From NCBI GenBank assembly GCA_049515655.1, contig JBEKTW010000003.1, positions 1 to 64,000 of the forward strand: a stretch of DNA of 64,000 nucleotides, in the 5' to 3' direction. Position 1 is the first letter of the stretch. Each line of letters begins with the position of its first letter. The notes under the pieces are model-generated. The model made no database searches. It was not told where the DNA came from and worked only from the letters and a program-made list of their open reading frames with translations. The stretch comes from JBEKTW01 sp049515655. Lineage in GTDB: Bacteria > Bacteroidota > Ignavibacteria > UBA10030 > SZUA-254. Both the position numbers and the translations under genes were made by a program. Below, in pieces: positions 25,921 through 35,770 of this stretch.

Positions 25921-28326
25921 TCACCATTTCACCACAATCTCTTTGATTGAATTTTCAAAAACGACGTGTTTGACGTATTCATTGGATTTATCCGCATTCA
26001 AACTCATCTTTTTTCCCGAGACTGCGACCTGATCGACACTCTTGAAATTGTGAAGAACCAGATCAATTCTCTTGAATTTCGTTATGAAATTGCCCTCAGC
26101 TTCGTGGAGAACAATTTGTCTTTGACCGGGGTTGAATGAGATGATTCTCTTGTGATAAAAACCTTTTCTGTAATCGAGTGTTTTTCCATCGTCTTCGTAA
26201 TACACAAATGAAGTGCCTGTCTTGCCATAAAAGACATGCAGGTGCAGCGTATCCGATGGCGTTTCCTGCGTGCACTGGATGACCGATTGCAGCGGAATGA
26301 TTCCACCGGCTTTGACAAAGACGGGCAGATCGTTCAAAGGTGACTCCACCACCACGGATGTGCTCCCATCATAGAGGTTGTCGCTTCCATAGCGGTACCA
26401 CTCGCCTTTCGGCAAATATACTTTGACGTATTTTTCGGTACTGGCAACAGGCGCAATGAGCAGATTATCGCCGAAGAGGTATTCATTTTGGTACTGATCC
26501 CAATAGACATGCTCATCAAATGAGTAGTCGATGGCAAGCGTTCTTGCTACCGGCAGGCCGGTTTGATTGGATTGATAAAATGCCGAATAAACATAGGGCA
26601 GCATTTCATAACGATGATTGATCGCCACCCGGGACACCTCCTCGACGTCCTCTCCAAACGACCACGGTTCCTGCCGTTTCATCCCATTCTCTTTATGATT
26701 CCGGAAAAACGGAGTGTACACGCCAATGGAGAGCCATCGCTGGAATAACTCAGGCGTCGCGTCGCCCGAAAATCCGCCGATGTCCGGCCCCGCGAAAGCG
26801 ATGCCGGCCAACCCCATACTGTTCACAAGGCGAACGGCGAGTAGCATGTGGTCGTCGCTCGGAGCGTTGTCCCCCGTCCAGACGGCAGCGTACCTCTGGA
26901 TGCCCGAATAGGCCGCGCGCGTGAGGACAAACGTTCGGGCGCCATGAAACAACGATTCCGTTCCCTCGAATGTACCGCGCGCCATCTGCATCCCGTAGAC
27001 GTTGTGAGCCTGTCGCATGGTGGTCTCGCTTCCATCATAACCGGCCTGAACGAGGTCGGGAACATGCTGTCCCCAGACTGCGGGCTCATTCATGTCATTC
27101 CAGAATCCCTCAACGCCGGGCTCGATCAAATGAGCAAACGATTTTCCCCACCATTCCCGGACTTCCGGTCTCGTGAAATCGGGGAAGTTGCATCTCCCGG
27201 GCCAAACACTCCCGATGTACGGCTGACCGGTGGGATACTTTATGAAGTAATCGTTCTTCACACCTTCATCGTACGCGAAGTAACCGTTTTCAATCTTGAT
27301 CCCCGGGTCGACAATCGTCACAACATGAAATCCCAGCGACCTCAACGTGTCGATCATTTCCTTTGGACGGGGAAATCGTTCGGGATTCCATGTGAAGATC
27401 TTGTATTCGTCCATATAATGAATATCGAGATAGATGACGTCGGCGGGAATCCTTTTCTGGCGAAAGGTGCGGGCGAGGTTCAGCACTTCGGCGTCCGGAT
27501 AATAACTCCACCGGCATTGCTGGTACCCGAGGCTCCAGTACGGAGGCATGCTCATTCTCCCTGTCAGGTACGTGTATTCCTCCAGGATTTTTGCCACCGA
27601 TTGCCCGCCCAGGAAATAATAGTTCATTTCGCCGTCGGCCGCCGAGAAACTCGAAGTTTGATTATCGGTCGAGGCTCCGAAATCGAATGTCGTTCGATAC
27701 GTGTTATCGAAGAAAATTCCATACGTCAGGTGATCGTGGAGTCCGATGTAGAACGGTGTCGAAGTGTACAGCGGATCATCTTTAAGGCCGTAGGCGTAGT
27801 GGTCTGTATTCCAGTTGACGTAGGAGCTTCCGCGGCGGTCGAGCCGGCCCGTCTTTTCGCCCAAACCGATGAACCGCTCATCGGGAAAGAGCTTCTTATA
27901 ACAGGTCACCTCCGTTCCCTGCCAGGCAATTCCCAGCCCGGCATCATCTTCGTTGATTGGTTTTCCGTCCTTCGTGAGAAAATGGAATCTCAGCGGGTTC
28001 TTGGTCACCGAAATTTTCAATGTCGTTGTAGAGACAACGAGCTCCGTCGCATCGTCTTCAATATTCGAAAAACCTCCGTCCGCGCTGTCGACCACCGCGT
28101 ACGAAAAATCTCTCGCGAACTCTCCGCGAACGACCCGCACGCGAATAATATCCGGTGAATACACGGTCAAAAGCATCTTCGCGTTGTCGGCGGTGATGAG
28201 AACCCCGTGTTCGGTTTTCTGGAATTGTTTGTAATTGCCCAGATGCTCGCTCAGTTGGGCAAGAGTTACGACCGGTACAGCGACACACAAGAACGCAACA
28301 AAAAGAAACGGAAGTTTGTTAGGCAT
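25921..28326 (-). CDS. Secreted GH31 alpha-glucosidase/alpha-xylosidase
   Basis: Exo-alpha-glycosidase of 801 residues. The N-terminal beta-sandwich contains ERFIGLGEKTGRLDRRG, and the barrel contains MPPYWSLGYQQCRWSYYP and the nucleophile motif VEGFWNDMNEPAVW (Asp411). GH31 covers alpha-glucosidases and alpha-xylosidases; given the neighbouring beta-galactosidases and fucosidases, an alpha-xylosidase acting on xyloglucan fragments is plausible but not shown. Start at 28326: GGAG precedes it, a signal peptide follows (NKLPFLFVAFLCVAVPVV), and the stop of the GH95-like gene lies 7 bases upstream. The longer frame was rejected because it runs into that gene. Confidence 0.93.
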   Translation of the reverse strand: MPNKLPFLFVAFLCVAVPVVTLAQLSEHLGNYKQFQKTEHGVLITADNAKMLLTVYSPDIIRVRVVRGEFARDFSYAVVDSADGGFSNIEDDATELVVSTTTLKISVTKNPLRFHFLTKDGKPINEDDAGLGIAWQGTEVTCYKKLFPDERFIGLGEKTGRLDRRGSSYVNWNTDHYAYGLKDDPLYTSTPFYIGLHDHLTYGIFFDNTYRTTFDFGASTDNQTSSFSAADGEMNYYFLGGQSVAKILEEYTYLTGRMSMPPYWSLGYQQCRWSYYPDAEVLNLARTFRQKRIPADVIYLDIHYMDEYKIFTWNPERFPRPKEMIDTLRSLGFHVVTIVDPGIKIENGYFAYDEGVKNDYFIKYPTGQPYIGSVWPGRCNFPDFTRPEVREWWGKSFAHLIEPGVEGFWNDMNEPAVWGQHVPDLVQAGYDGSETTMRQAHNVYGMQMARGTFEGTESLFHGARTFVLTRAAYSGIQRYAAVWTGDNAPSDDHMLLAVRLVNSMGLAGIAFAGPDIGGFSGDATPELFQRWLSIGVYTPFFRNHKENGMKRQEPWSFGEDVEEVSRVAINHRYEMLPYVYSAFYQSNQTGLPVARTLAIDYSFDEHVYWDQYQNEYLFGDNLLIAPVASTEKYVKVYLPKGEWYRYGSDNLYDGSTSVVVESPLNDLPVFVKAGGIIPLQSVIQCTQETPSDTLHLHVFYGKTGTSFVYYEDDGKTLDYRKGFYHKRIISFNPGQRQIVLHEAEGNFITKFKRIDLVLHNFKSVDQVAVSGKKMSLNADKSNEYVKHVVFENSIKEIVVKW

Positions 28327-28333
28327 ACGGGAT

Positions 28334-30658
28334 CTACTCCGATTTTGATTTGAAACGGATTTCTTTGTCCTTGACCGTCCTGACATCGAGAACATTGTCG
28401 AAGGTTTTGACCTCCCTCATGGGGATCCCTTCAACTGTGTATTTTTGCACACCGAACGGGTTTTCCAATCGCAGCAACCCGCCCTGCTCGGGGTAAACGT
28501 CGACCTCGACTGTTTTTCCTTTTTCTTTACGTGCAGAGATGAGAAACGCTCCTTCCGCGCGCAAATGGCTGAACGAAATGTTGCCCCAGCCTTCGGGTAC
28601 CGCAGGAAAAATTCTGATCACCCTGTTATTGCTCTGGAGAAGCATCTGGTTTATTCCCTGGGCGAAGGCGAAGTTTCCTTCAAGGGTAAAGGGTCGATAC
28701 GTCATTCTTGATTTCCCGGTTCCTGACTGGTCGCCATTCACATGAAAACTGTTCGGCAGGCAGAAACAGGTGGCAAAGGTACGAAGGGCTTCCGCGGCTG
28801 TTTCTCCGTCCCGAGCGCACGCGGCCAGACACCCGAACCAACTGTACGAGTATCCGCACCACCAGTCGGGTCCCAGACGTTTCAGCTCGGCGATGCTCGA
28901 CTGGATGGTTCTCCGGTCGGCGTCTCCATTTCCCCAGTCTACAATTCCCAGCGGATAGATTGCCATCAGATGTGAGAAATGCCGGTGGGACTCTTTGAGC
29001 GGTATGCTGGGGGCAACCAGCAAGCGTCCATCATCATCCGAAACAGCAAGTTGCGGCCACTGCGACAGAATTGTCTTCCACTTCTGAGCTTCCGCATTTT
29101 TCCCCAACTCCTCGGCAAGTTCAGCGGCGGAGGCGTAGAGGTTCCGGATTAATGCAAGATCATAATTCGTGGTTTCCTGAAACCATGCAGTGATATCGTT
29201 ATCGTTGATTTCCGGCGATGAGCTCAGCGGCAGTTTTCGTTTCCCGTTCGCCCCTTTGAACGAAAGTTCATCGAGGTGAGTAGCAACTGCCTTGATCCAC
29301 GGGTAGGCGCGCGTCTCGAGGAATTCCCTGTCCATGCTGTACCGCCAGTGCCAGTAGAAATGCTGTGCCACCCATGCCGACATCGTCGGTGAAAATGAGT
29401 ACTGGATCCATCCACCCATCGGCTGTCCTGTCAAGGTGCACACCCCCGGAACGTTTAATCCGCTCGTCCCGAAGAATGTTCGAGTATACTGAAGGAATTC
29501 GGGCTTGTTTTGCCAGAGCCAATCGAGAAATGATCGTTCTTCTTCCAAATGATTCCCGACATACGACGGCCAGTAACTCAATTCCGTGTTGAGGTCATTA
29601 TGATAGTCTCCTTTCCACGGAGGGAGCTTTCCGTTATCGGCGGTCCATACGGCCTGGAGCGTGATCGGCGGTGAACCTTTCCGCGCCGCAGCCCCAAACT
29701 TGTACATCTCGAGATACCATTGTCGCTCCAGCACGGGGTCAGGGAGTGAGACCGATGACCTGCTCCAGTAGCTCTTCCACCATTCAGCGTGAGACTTGAA
29801 TTCGCTGGAATAGGACCGAGCAATTGCACTCGCTGTCATTCGATCCGCGCTCATCGCCGACGAATATGGCGATCCCCTTGAGGAGACACTCCAAACGCCG
29901 TCGAAGGTTCTGGAGTTCAATTGAATCCATCTCACGCTCACATCATAAGACAATCCTCCATAGCACTCTTGATGGAACGACGACGAGGTTTCCTGATACT
30001 TCACTTCCGGCGCGGCGTATCCAAGCCGCTGTAAATCGGAGGTGTTCAGTGAATTTACCGCTGTCGTCATGGAATCGTGCGCCGTGCCGTACGGCGGCGG
30101 AACAAGTGTGGGCTTCAACATCGCTGGAAGATTCTCAAAATGAAACCACCCCAAGGATCTGCCGGCGTGAATGAATGTTGTGAGGCGCGCGCCATTTTTC
30201 CATTTTACAGTACACACTGCATCAACGAGAGAGAGCTCCACGGATGCGACTTCACCAAGCGCCGAGATATCGAACTCCAGCGCCCCCGCGGGAATTTTCG
30301 TGGGCGCGGGGTCGCGGTCATACGGCTGGTCGAAAAGGTCCTGAACCGGTTTGTAGTCTCTCTTGAGTACCTGGTCGCGAACCCAGGAGTATCGGAATTC
30401 CGGTCGCTCAAATTCTTTGACAGGACGCAAATCCCAGAGATCCGACCGGTCAAGTGAGAAGCGCAGATGGCCCCCTTTCTGCCAGACAAGCGCGCCAATG
30501 AGTCCGTTCCCCAATGGAATCCCCTCGTCCCATGACGTCGCAAGCGCATTGAAATGCAGGTTGTCCTTTACCGAAACCTGTCCGAAGATGATGGAACAGC
30601 CCGTGATTACGGATAGGAGAACCCATCGGAGTTTTCCTGCAGGGGTCAATACTGCCAT
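28334..30658 (-). CDS. Secreted GH95-like alpha-L-fucosidase
   Basis: Protein of about 774 residues. The N-terminal WDEGIPLGNGLIGALVW is a strong marker of the GH95 beta-sandwich domain, and the helical catalytic barrel carries YHNDLNTELSYWPSYVGNH, matching the segment that holds the Asn residues activating water in inverting GH95 fucosidases. Known members hydrolyse terminal alpha-1,2-L-fucose or L-galactose. The ATG at 30658 starts a signal sequence (KLRWVLLSVITGCSIIFG); an in-frame TTG seven codons upstream is less likely. It lies between GH35 and GH31 with short spacers, consistent with one operon. Divergence leaves the exact sugar open. Confidence 0.75.
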   Translation of the reverse strand: MAVLTPAGKLRWVLLSVITGCSIIFGQVSVKDNLHFNALATSWDEGIPLGNGLIGALVWQKGGHLRFSLDRSDLWDLRPVKEFERPEFRYSWVRDQVLKRDYKPVQDLFDQPYDRDPAPTKIPAGALEFDISALGEVASVELSLVDAVCTVKWKNGARLTTFIHAGRSLGWFHFENLPAMLKPTLVPPPYGTAHDSMTTAVNSLNTSDLQRLGYAAPEVKYQETSSSFHQECYGGLSYDVSVRWIQLNSRTFDGVWSVSSRGSPYSSAMSADRMTASAIARSYSSEFKSHAEWWKSYWSRSSVSLPDPVLERQWYLEMYKFGAAARKGSPPITLQAVWTADNGKLPPWKGDYHNDLNTELSYWPSYVGNHLEEERSFLDWLWQNKPEFLQYTRTFFGTSGLNVPGVCTLTGQPMGGWIQYSFSPTMSAWVAQHFYWHWRYSMDREFLETRAYPWIKAVATHLDELSFKGANGKRKLPLSSSPEINDNDITAWFQETTNYDLALIRNLYASAAELAEELGKNAEAQKWKTILSQWPQLAVSDDDGRLLVAPSIPLKESHRHFSHLMAIYPLGIVDWGNGDADRRTIQSSIAELKRLGPDWWCGYSYSWFGCLAACARDGETAAEALRTFATCFCLPNSFHVNGDQSGTGKSRMTYRPFTLEGNFAFAQGINQMLLQSNNRVIRIFPAVPEGWGNISFSHLRAEGAFLISARKEKGKTVEVDVYPEQGGLLRLENPFGVQKYTVEGIPMREVKTFDNVLDVRTVKDKEIRFKSKSE

Positions 30659-30694
30659 ATGAATGAGATTCTTTGTCAACGGGAATATGAGAAA

Positions 30695-33016
30695 TTAATT
30701 CACTGTCTCAAATGGTTGTTGCCGGACGTAAAATTTGAAATCCTTGATTTTTCCCGGCGCGTCACTGCTCCGGGGTAAATATCTGAAACCGCCGATTTTT
30801 TCAAGCTTTCCAATATCTATCACTATGTAATGAGGATGGGGAGGCTTGCTACTCCCCCACGTTGTATGCCAGATCGTTTCAGGGTCATCGTCAATCGCGT
30901 TCTCGGCGTGGCCATCCTCGGCGAGAAGCTCCTCACAATCAACGGCGAAGACCTTCCACTTCTCGCGCGGGAAAGGTTTTCCATTTTCATCCAGCACGTA
31001 GAGCTCCGCGATCGAGGCAAACGGATCGTTTCTCTGGGACGAAATAGATTGCAGACAAACATACCGCCCCGTCTGAGGAGTGAACATGAAATCCTGGGGT
31101 CCGTCACCATCTACAAACGACTCTTCCTTCACAACATCGGCTGCCTCCAGCCGGACGATCCCCCGGCGTTGCGGATGAACGTCGGGTTTCAATCGATCGG
31201 GCTCGAGTTGATCCAGGATCGGATCTTTCAGCCCCCGGACCGAAAACGCAGCGTGTTCCTCCAATTCCAGAACCACAATTTGGTTCTCCCCGTGCTTCAG
31301 CCAGACTCCTGGAAGATAGAGCGTCTGCTGCGGACCGATGTACCAGTATCTACCCAGGTTATGACCGTTGACCCATACGCATCCCTTTCCCCAACCCCGC
31401 ATATCGAGGAATGTATCTCCGGGACGGTCGAGTTGAAATGTTCCGTGATAAAACACCGGCGCTGCTCCGACATCCTTCGCCGTGAATCGAATGGAGGAGA
31501 TGTCTTCCAATGGAAACGGAAAAATCTCCCAACCGGTGAGTTCCTTTCCGTTGAACTTCACAGATTCGGTGATTCCCTTCCGGTTATCCAGCATTTCATG
31601 ACCGTAGTTGATCCTCCCGCCGTTCTCGATGAACAGATCGATCGTTGCCGGAACGGTGGTTACGTTGAGGGCAATTTTGTTCTGTTTGTTACGCCTGTCG
31701 AGCGAAGCGACCTTTTTTCCGTCGAGGAGAACGATACCATAGTCACGCAGGTTTTTGATAACCAGGTTCCCGCTGTCGGGTGAAGTGAGTTTTGTTCGGT
31801 AGAGGATATAACCATACGATTGACCGATATCCTCCATCGAGAGGGGTTCTTCCGAATGGATGGCGTCGGGAAGATTATCGAATACGCTCGTGCTTTCGGT
31901 GAAGGTGATCGGTGAGGTCTCAATCGTTAGAGATGATTGTGGTACGTCGGGAAGTTTGCCGCTACCGGGTTGATACTTTGCAATGACTTCGCGGAACCTG
32001 TAATATTTCGGCGTGGGCCGGCCGGCTTCGTCGAGGGGGGCGTCGTAGTCGTAGCTTGTGGGCTGCGGCTGATAGTGACCGCCGTGGTTCGCACCGTTCA
32101 TGAAACCGAAATTCGTTCCGCCGTGGAACATGTACAAACTCACCGAGATTCCTTTCATGAGCAGCGTATCGTACCGGCCGATAAATTCATCGACCGGAGA
32201 AACGGAATGCCGTTCGCCCCAGTGGTCAAGCCACCCGGGATAAAATTCAGGCGAGAAGTACGGTCCACTTCCGCCGTTGTACTTGTCGACGGTGTCCCTA
32301 ATCGATTGGGGATTGTCGTCTCCGTTGATTGCAGGCAGGACACCGTCGAGATGGGCATTCTTGCATTGACTCGGGCCGTCTGCAGTAAACAACGGAACAT
32401 CGAATCCCGCGTTCCGGAGCATGTCGCGAATGGCTCCCTCATACACGGTGTCTTTGCCGAATGACCCGTATTCATTTTCGACCTGGACCATGATGATCGG
32501 GCCTCCGTGCGTCGTTAGTAACGGCACAAGCTCCCGTCCAAGACGCCGGATGTACAAGTCGCACTCCTTGAGGAAACGTCGATCTCCGCTGCGGACTTTC
32601 AGGTCGTGTTCTTTCAGCAACCATGAAGGATAGCCGCCGAATTCCCACTCGGCACATGCGTAGGGTCCGGGCCGGAGAATGACCAGCAGACCGACCTCCT
32701 GTGCGATTTTGACGAATCGCGCCACGTCGGCCCCGCCGTCAAAGTTGAATTCTCCCAGCCGTGGCTCATGGAAATTCCAGAAGACATACGTCGCCACCGT
32801 GTTCAACCCCATCGCACGTGCCTTCAACAACCTGTCGCGCCAGTATTCCGGCGGAATACGGGCATAGTGCATTTCACCGGCGATGATCTGGAACGGCTTG
32901 CCATTGAGAAGAAACTCACCGTTCTCAATCGTGAATCTTTGTCCGAACAGACTCATCGACGTTACGAGAACGATACAGCACAACAGAAAAACACGTCCAT
33001 AAATGTAATTTTTCAT
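30695..33016 (-). CDS. Secreted GH35 beta-galactosidase
   Basis: Exo-beta-galactosidase of 773 residues. The barrel carries FQIIAGEMHYARIPPEYW, the acid/base motif MVQVENEYGSFG (Glu182) and the nucleophile in GPYFSPEFYPGW (Glu257). Jelly-roll domains follow (GWGKGCVWVNGHNLGRYW, about 550-570), and a C-terminal F5/8-type C domain is suggested at about 625-773 (YVCLQSISSQRNDPFASIAE). Signal peptide KNYIYGRVFLLCCIVLVTS. GGGGA lies 8 bases before the ATG. It is the first gene of the glycosidase series downstream of a long repeat-filled spacer, so a promoter probably lies in 33017-33100, although none is obvious. Confidence 0.95.
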   Translation of the reverse strand: MKNYIYGRVFLLCCIVLVTSMSLFGQRFTIENGEFLLNGKPFQIIAGEMHYARIPPEYWRDRLLKARAMGLNTVATYVFWNFHEPRLGEFNFDGGADVARFVKIAQEVGLLVILRPGPYACAEWEFGGYPSWLLKEHDLKVRSGDRRFLKECDLYIRRLGRELVPLLTTHGGPIIMVQVENEYGSFGKDTVYEGAIRDMLRNAGFDVPLFTADGPSQCKNAHLDGVLPAINGDDNPQSIRDTVDKYNGGSGPYFSPEFYPGWLDHWGERHSVSPVDEFIGRYDTLLMKGISVSLYMFHGGTNFGFMNGANHGGHYQPQPTSYDYDAPLDEAGRPTPKYYRFREVIAKYQPGSGKLPDVPQSSLTIETSPITFTESTSVFDNLPDAIHSEEPLSMEDIGQSYGYILYRTKLTSPDSGNLVIKNLRDYGIVLLDGKKVASLDRRNKQNKIALNVTTVPATIDLFIENGGRINYGHEMLDNRKGITESVKFNGKELTGWEIFPFPLEDISSIRFTAKDVGAAPVFYHGTFQLDRPGDTFLDMRGWGKGCVWVNGHNLGRYWYIGPQQTLYLPGVWLKHGENQIVVLELEEHAAFSVRGLKDPILDQLEPDRLKPDVHPQRRGIVRLEAADVVKEESFVDGDGPQDFMFTPQTGRYVCLQSISSQRNDPFASIAELYVLDENGKPFPREKWKVFAVDCEELLAEDGHAENAIDDDPETIWHTTWGSSKPPHPHYIVIDIGKLEKIGGFRYLPRSSDAPGKIKDFKFYVRQQPFETVN

Positions 33017-33403
33017 TGGATAATCCCCACGTTTAATCTTCCAATCTCCGTTTTGCTAATTGAGGCATCTGAAAAACCAAAAAGGCTTGTCATTCTGTTC
33101 CAAAGGGATCCCCTTGGGAAACGGAACGAAGTGGAGTGAAGAATCTCCTCTTAGTATTGTCAGATGCTTCACGGAGTCTATCCTGAGTGCTAGCGAAGGA
33201 TTCAGCATGACACCCTAGGCGTAAAATCCTTCGCAGGGTTTATCCTGTCCCGACCCGGAGGGTTCCTTCGGAAAGGGATCCCTTCGGGAAGCGCTAGCGA
33301 AAGACTCAGAATGACAGGCCAATTTAGGATTTGGATATTAGGGTTTAGGATTTGTTTGAGATTTAGATATTCAGATTTCGGATATTGTACTTTCAGCAGT
33401 TAA
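33017..33403. repeat. 387-base repeat-filled spacer
   Basis: No gene. About 33090-33315 holds mosaic repeats with TGTCATTCTG/CAGAATGACA ends, internal palindromic pieces such as GGGATCCC and GGAAAGGGATCCCTTCGGG, and two variants of GCTAGCGAAGGATTCAGCATGACA. From 33322 to 33390 the GATTT-type repeat follows (TTTAGGATTTGGATATTAGG). The first 70 bases next to the GH35 start should contain its promoter but give no convincing match. Confidence 0.6.
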
Positions 33404-35770
33404 CTACAGCGCTTCCATGACTTTCTTCAAAGCGCGAACCTTCTCGTAGAATTCAGGAAGATTCATTTCCTTCAGGAAAATCATTCCGCGCGCCGCGCGC
33501 ATGCGCGGGTGTGAGTGTTTCAGGAAGTAATCCTTCCCGAGGCACGTCTTGACCATGCCGTACTGTTCGACCTGGATTTTCTGAGCAAGCTCGGAAAACG
33601 GTCCGTCGTGTTCATAGCTCGGGAACGAGGCGGAGCGCTGGGAGCCGAAACAGTTGCTGAACGCTGTCTGGAGCAACGACAACGTATTCAGCGACACCGG
33701 CACCATGATATTCGCTTCGGACGGCCTGAACCTATACCAGACATTACGATATCCCCATACGCGGATCGATGAATCCCCGCTCTCCTTCTCGTACATCCGC
33801 AATGCTTCGGCAATAGCTTGCAACGCCTTGTAGTGCGTGTCGGGCCCGCTTCCTTCCGGGTCAAAGGCGACCGAAACGACATTCGGTTTCACCTTTTTCA
33901 TAAGTTCAAAAATCGGAAAAACATCGCGGCGTACTTCCGGCTCTTCGGAAAACATATCACCCTGGTAAAAGCCCAGGCGAAGTGCGTGCACGGAAGACGC
34001 CTCAATGCCAAAATAGGCCCATAGCAATTCCACTTCCCATTCGCGGAGTGTCCCCTTCAGTGTTTGCACCTGAGGGGGATCTTTTGCCCCGGGATATTGG
34101 GTCCGGGCGTACTCGTTCAATTCTCTGGCACGGATGCGGACGAGATTCAAATCATTCGTCCGGTACACGTCCACCATATTCCGTAGGAGCCGGCGCGCTT
34201 CGGCTTCATCCTTTTTCTCCTGGCTCCTCGATGCCACCCCGTCGAGATAGAGATAGACATCCTCCATCCGTTTTGCGAAATCGTTCGGATTGAAATACCC
34301 CTCCGGAAGGAGCGACACGAACGCGTCATTCTCCATTTGTACCTCAAGCTTCCGGAGGATGGAAAGGAAGTACTGGTTCGAGACCGACGTGAACCCCGAG
34401 GTCAGGTTTGCAAAGTAGTGTTGATTACTCGGGTCGCGAACCAGATGGTAAACATACGGGAGGTAGCTCAACATCACGTCATCCTGGTGCGGTTCGGTGT
34501 GCAGAAATGTCGTCTGTGAGATCTGCGCTACTCCTTTTTCCATTTTAGCGATGATGCGTTTCCGCGCTGCGGTGGTGAGATCGCCATAGTCAGCACCTGT
34601 CTTTTTGAGCAGCTCACTTGCGAAGCGGTCTTCGGCAAAATCATCCTTGGAGAGTTGATCGAGGGCTTTCCTGTGAGTGAGGGCGAGCGAGATCACGACT
34701 TCATCCGATGGTCCGTCGTGGACCTTCTCGACCCTGCAAAAATCCTCAAAAAGCCGTTCTGTGAGTAGACGTGCCGCGCCCTTCGTCAGATAGAATCTTG
34801 CGTTGGGCAGAACCTGGAGAGCGGAGGCCGGGTACTGGGGGGCCTTCGGCTCCTCGATTGCCAGCCGGACGACCGGCGCCTTCGCATCCCCGGCAGCCAT
34901 GATGACGGCGGTTACGGCCGGGTTGTAGGCGATTGTTGCGAGTCCAATGGTTATCACGAGCCTGTTGCGGGAGATTTCGATACCGCCGAGGTCGGTCGCT
35001 GCCGCCGCCTGCGTTTCGTAGTTCGTTCCGGTAAGACGTGTCACCGAATAGAAACTTGAGCCGCGGACGTTGAACGCAACATGCCCGTCCGGACCGATGC
35101 CCCCGAGAAAGAACCCTATGCCGCCCATGTCGCGAATCTTCCGCTCATACTCCATGCAAAAAACATCCGTGCGGTTGACGACTTCTTTTTGCAGCTCCTC
35201 CAGGTCGCTTCGGGTTTGCCTCACCCGCAACGAAAGGTCAACAATGTTCCCGGGAAACACCTCTTGCATCGTTTTCCCTGGCGGTAAACCTAGCTCCGTC
35301 GCGTCAATCAAGAGCGCTTTATCGCGGTCGAGTCCAAACCTCTTGATATAGAATTCATTCACATAGTAATGGAAGCTGTTGCGCTGCTTCGCGTCCATGG
35401 GATAAAACTCATCGATCTGAACGAAGGTGAGTGTTCTCATATCCGGACGGTTTGAGCCGTTGATTCCGTACGAAGCAAGGAGCGACTGGATTTCTTTGGA
35501 ATTCCATTTCTCAAGAATCCTTGACACCCATTTAATGAAGAATTCAGGAGTCTTGCCGGTCGGAAGGGAGATGACCCCACCCGGATTTTTCAGAACCCAC
35601 TCGACAAAGCGCAGCGCGGTCAGTTTGCCGAGAGACGGGAAGTTATCGACTTCGACAATCCGGATTTTCTCTGTCGGCGCGTAGATGGGTTTCCGCCCGC
35701 TTCGGAGGAGTTCCGTTTCTTCCACGGATGATGTTTCGTCGTAGTGTTTCATCTGTTCAAGAGTTTTCAC
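33404..35770 (-). CDS. NagB-like deaminase fused to PIG-L/LmbE-type deacetylase
   Basis: Protein of 788 residues with two sugar-phosphate domains. Residues about 35-365 are a glucosamine-6-phosphate-deaminase-like domain: SLPTGKTPEFF (68-78), VQIDEFYP with the catalytic-type Asp120, and GIGPDGHVAFNVRG (225-238). Residues about 415-700 are a PIG-L/LmbE N-deacetylase-like domain with the metal motif TEPHQDDVML (His428, Asp430, Asp431) and a downstream DPEGSGPDTHYKALQA. Similar fusions occur in Bacteroidota. Deacetylation and deamination of an N-acetylated amino sugar could be coupled in one chain. The start is a GTG; an ATG six codons later is possible. It follows the ROK regulator after a 310-base repeat spacer. 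Confidence 0.88.
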   Translation of the reverse strand: MKTLEQMKHYDETSSVEETELLRSGRKPIYAPTEKIRIVEVDNFPSLGKLTALRFVEWVLKNPGGVISLPTGKTPEFFIKWVSRILEKWNSKEIQSLLASYGINGSNRPDMRTLTFVQIDEFYPMDAKQRNSFHYYVNEFYIKRFGLDRDKALLIDATELGLPPGKTMQEVFPGNIVDLSLRVRQTRSDLEELQKEVVNRTDVFCMEYERKIRDMGGIGFFLGGIGPDGHVAFNVRGSSFYSVTRLTGTNYETQAAAATDLGGIEISRNRLVITIGLATIAYNPAVTAVIMAAGDAKAPVVRLAIEEPKAPQYPASALQVLPNARFYLTKGAARLLTERLFEDFCRVEKVHDGPSDEVVISLALTHRKALDQLSKDDFAEDRFASELLKKTGADYGDLTTAARKRIIAKMEKGVAQISQTTFLHTEPHQDDVMLSYLPYVYHLVRDPSNQHYFANLTSGFTSVSNQYFLSILRKLEVQMENDAFVSLLPEGYFNPNDFAKRMEDVYLYLDGVASRSQEKKDEAEARRLLRNMVDVYRTNDLNLVRIRARELNEYARTQYPGAKDPPQVQTLKGTLREWEVELLWAYFGIEASSVHALRLGFYQGDMFSEEPEVRRDVFPIFELMKKVKPNVVSVAFDPEGSGPDTHYKALQAIAEALRMYEKESGDSSIRVWGYRNVWYRFRPSEANIMVPVSLNTLSLLQTAFSNCFGSQRSASFPSYEHDGPFSELAQKIQVEQYGMVKTCLGKDYFLKHSHPRMRAARGMIFLKEMNLPEFYEKVRALKKVMEAL

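Noticed and set aside
26848..28158. 436-codon plus-strand open frame opposite the GH31 gene
   Set aside because: It lies antisense to a gene with clear GH31 catalytic motifs, resembles no family I know, and fits the codon pattern of a moderately GC-rich shadow frame. The same holds for long plus-strand frames at 22373-23302, 30830-31783, 36549-37370, 39342-40193, 41597-42442 and 42940-43839.
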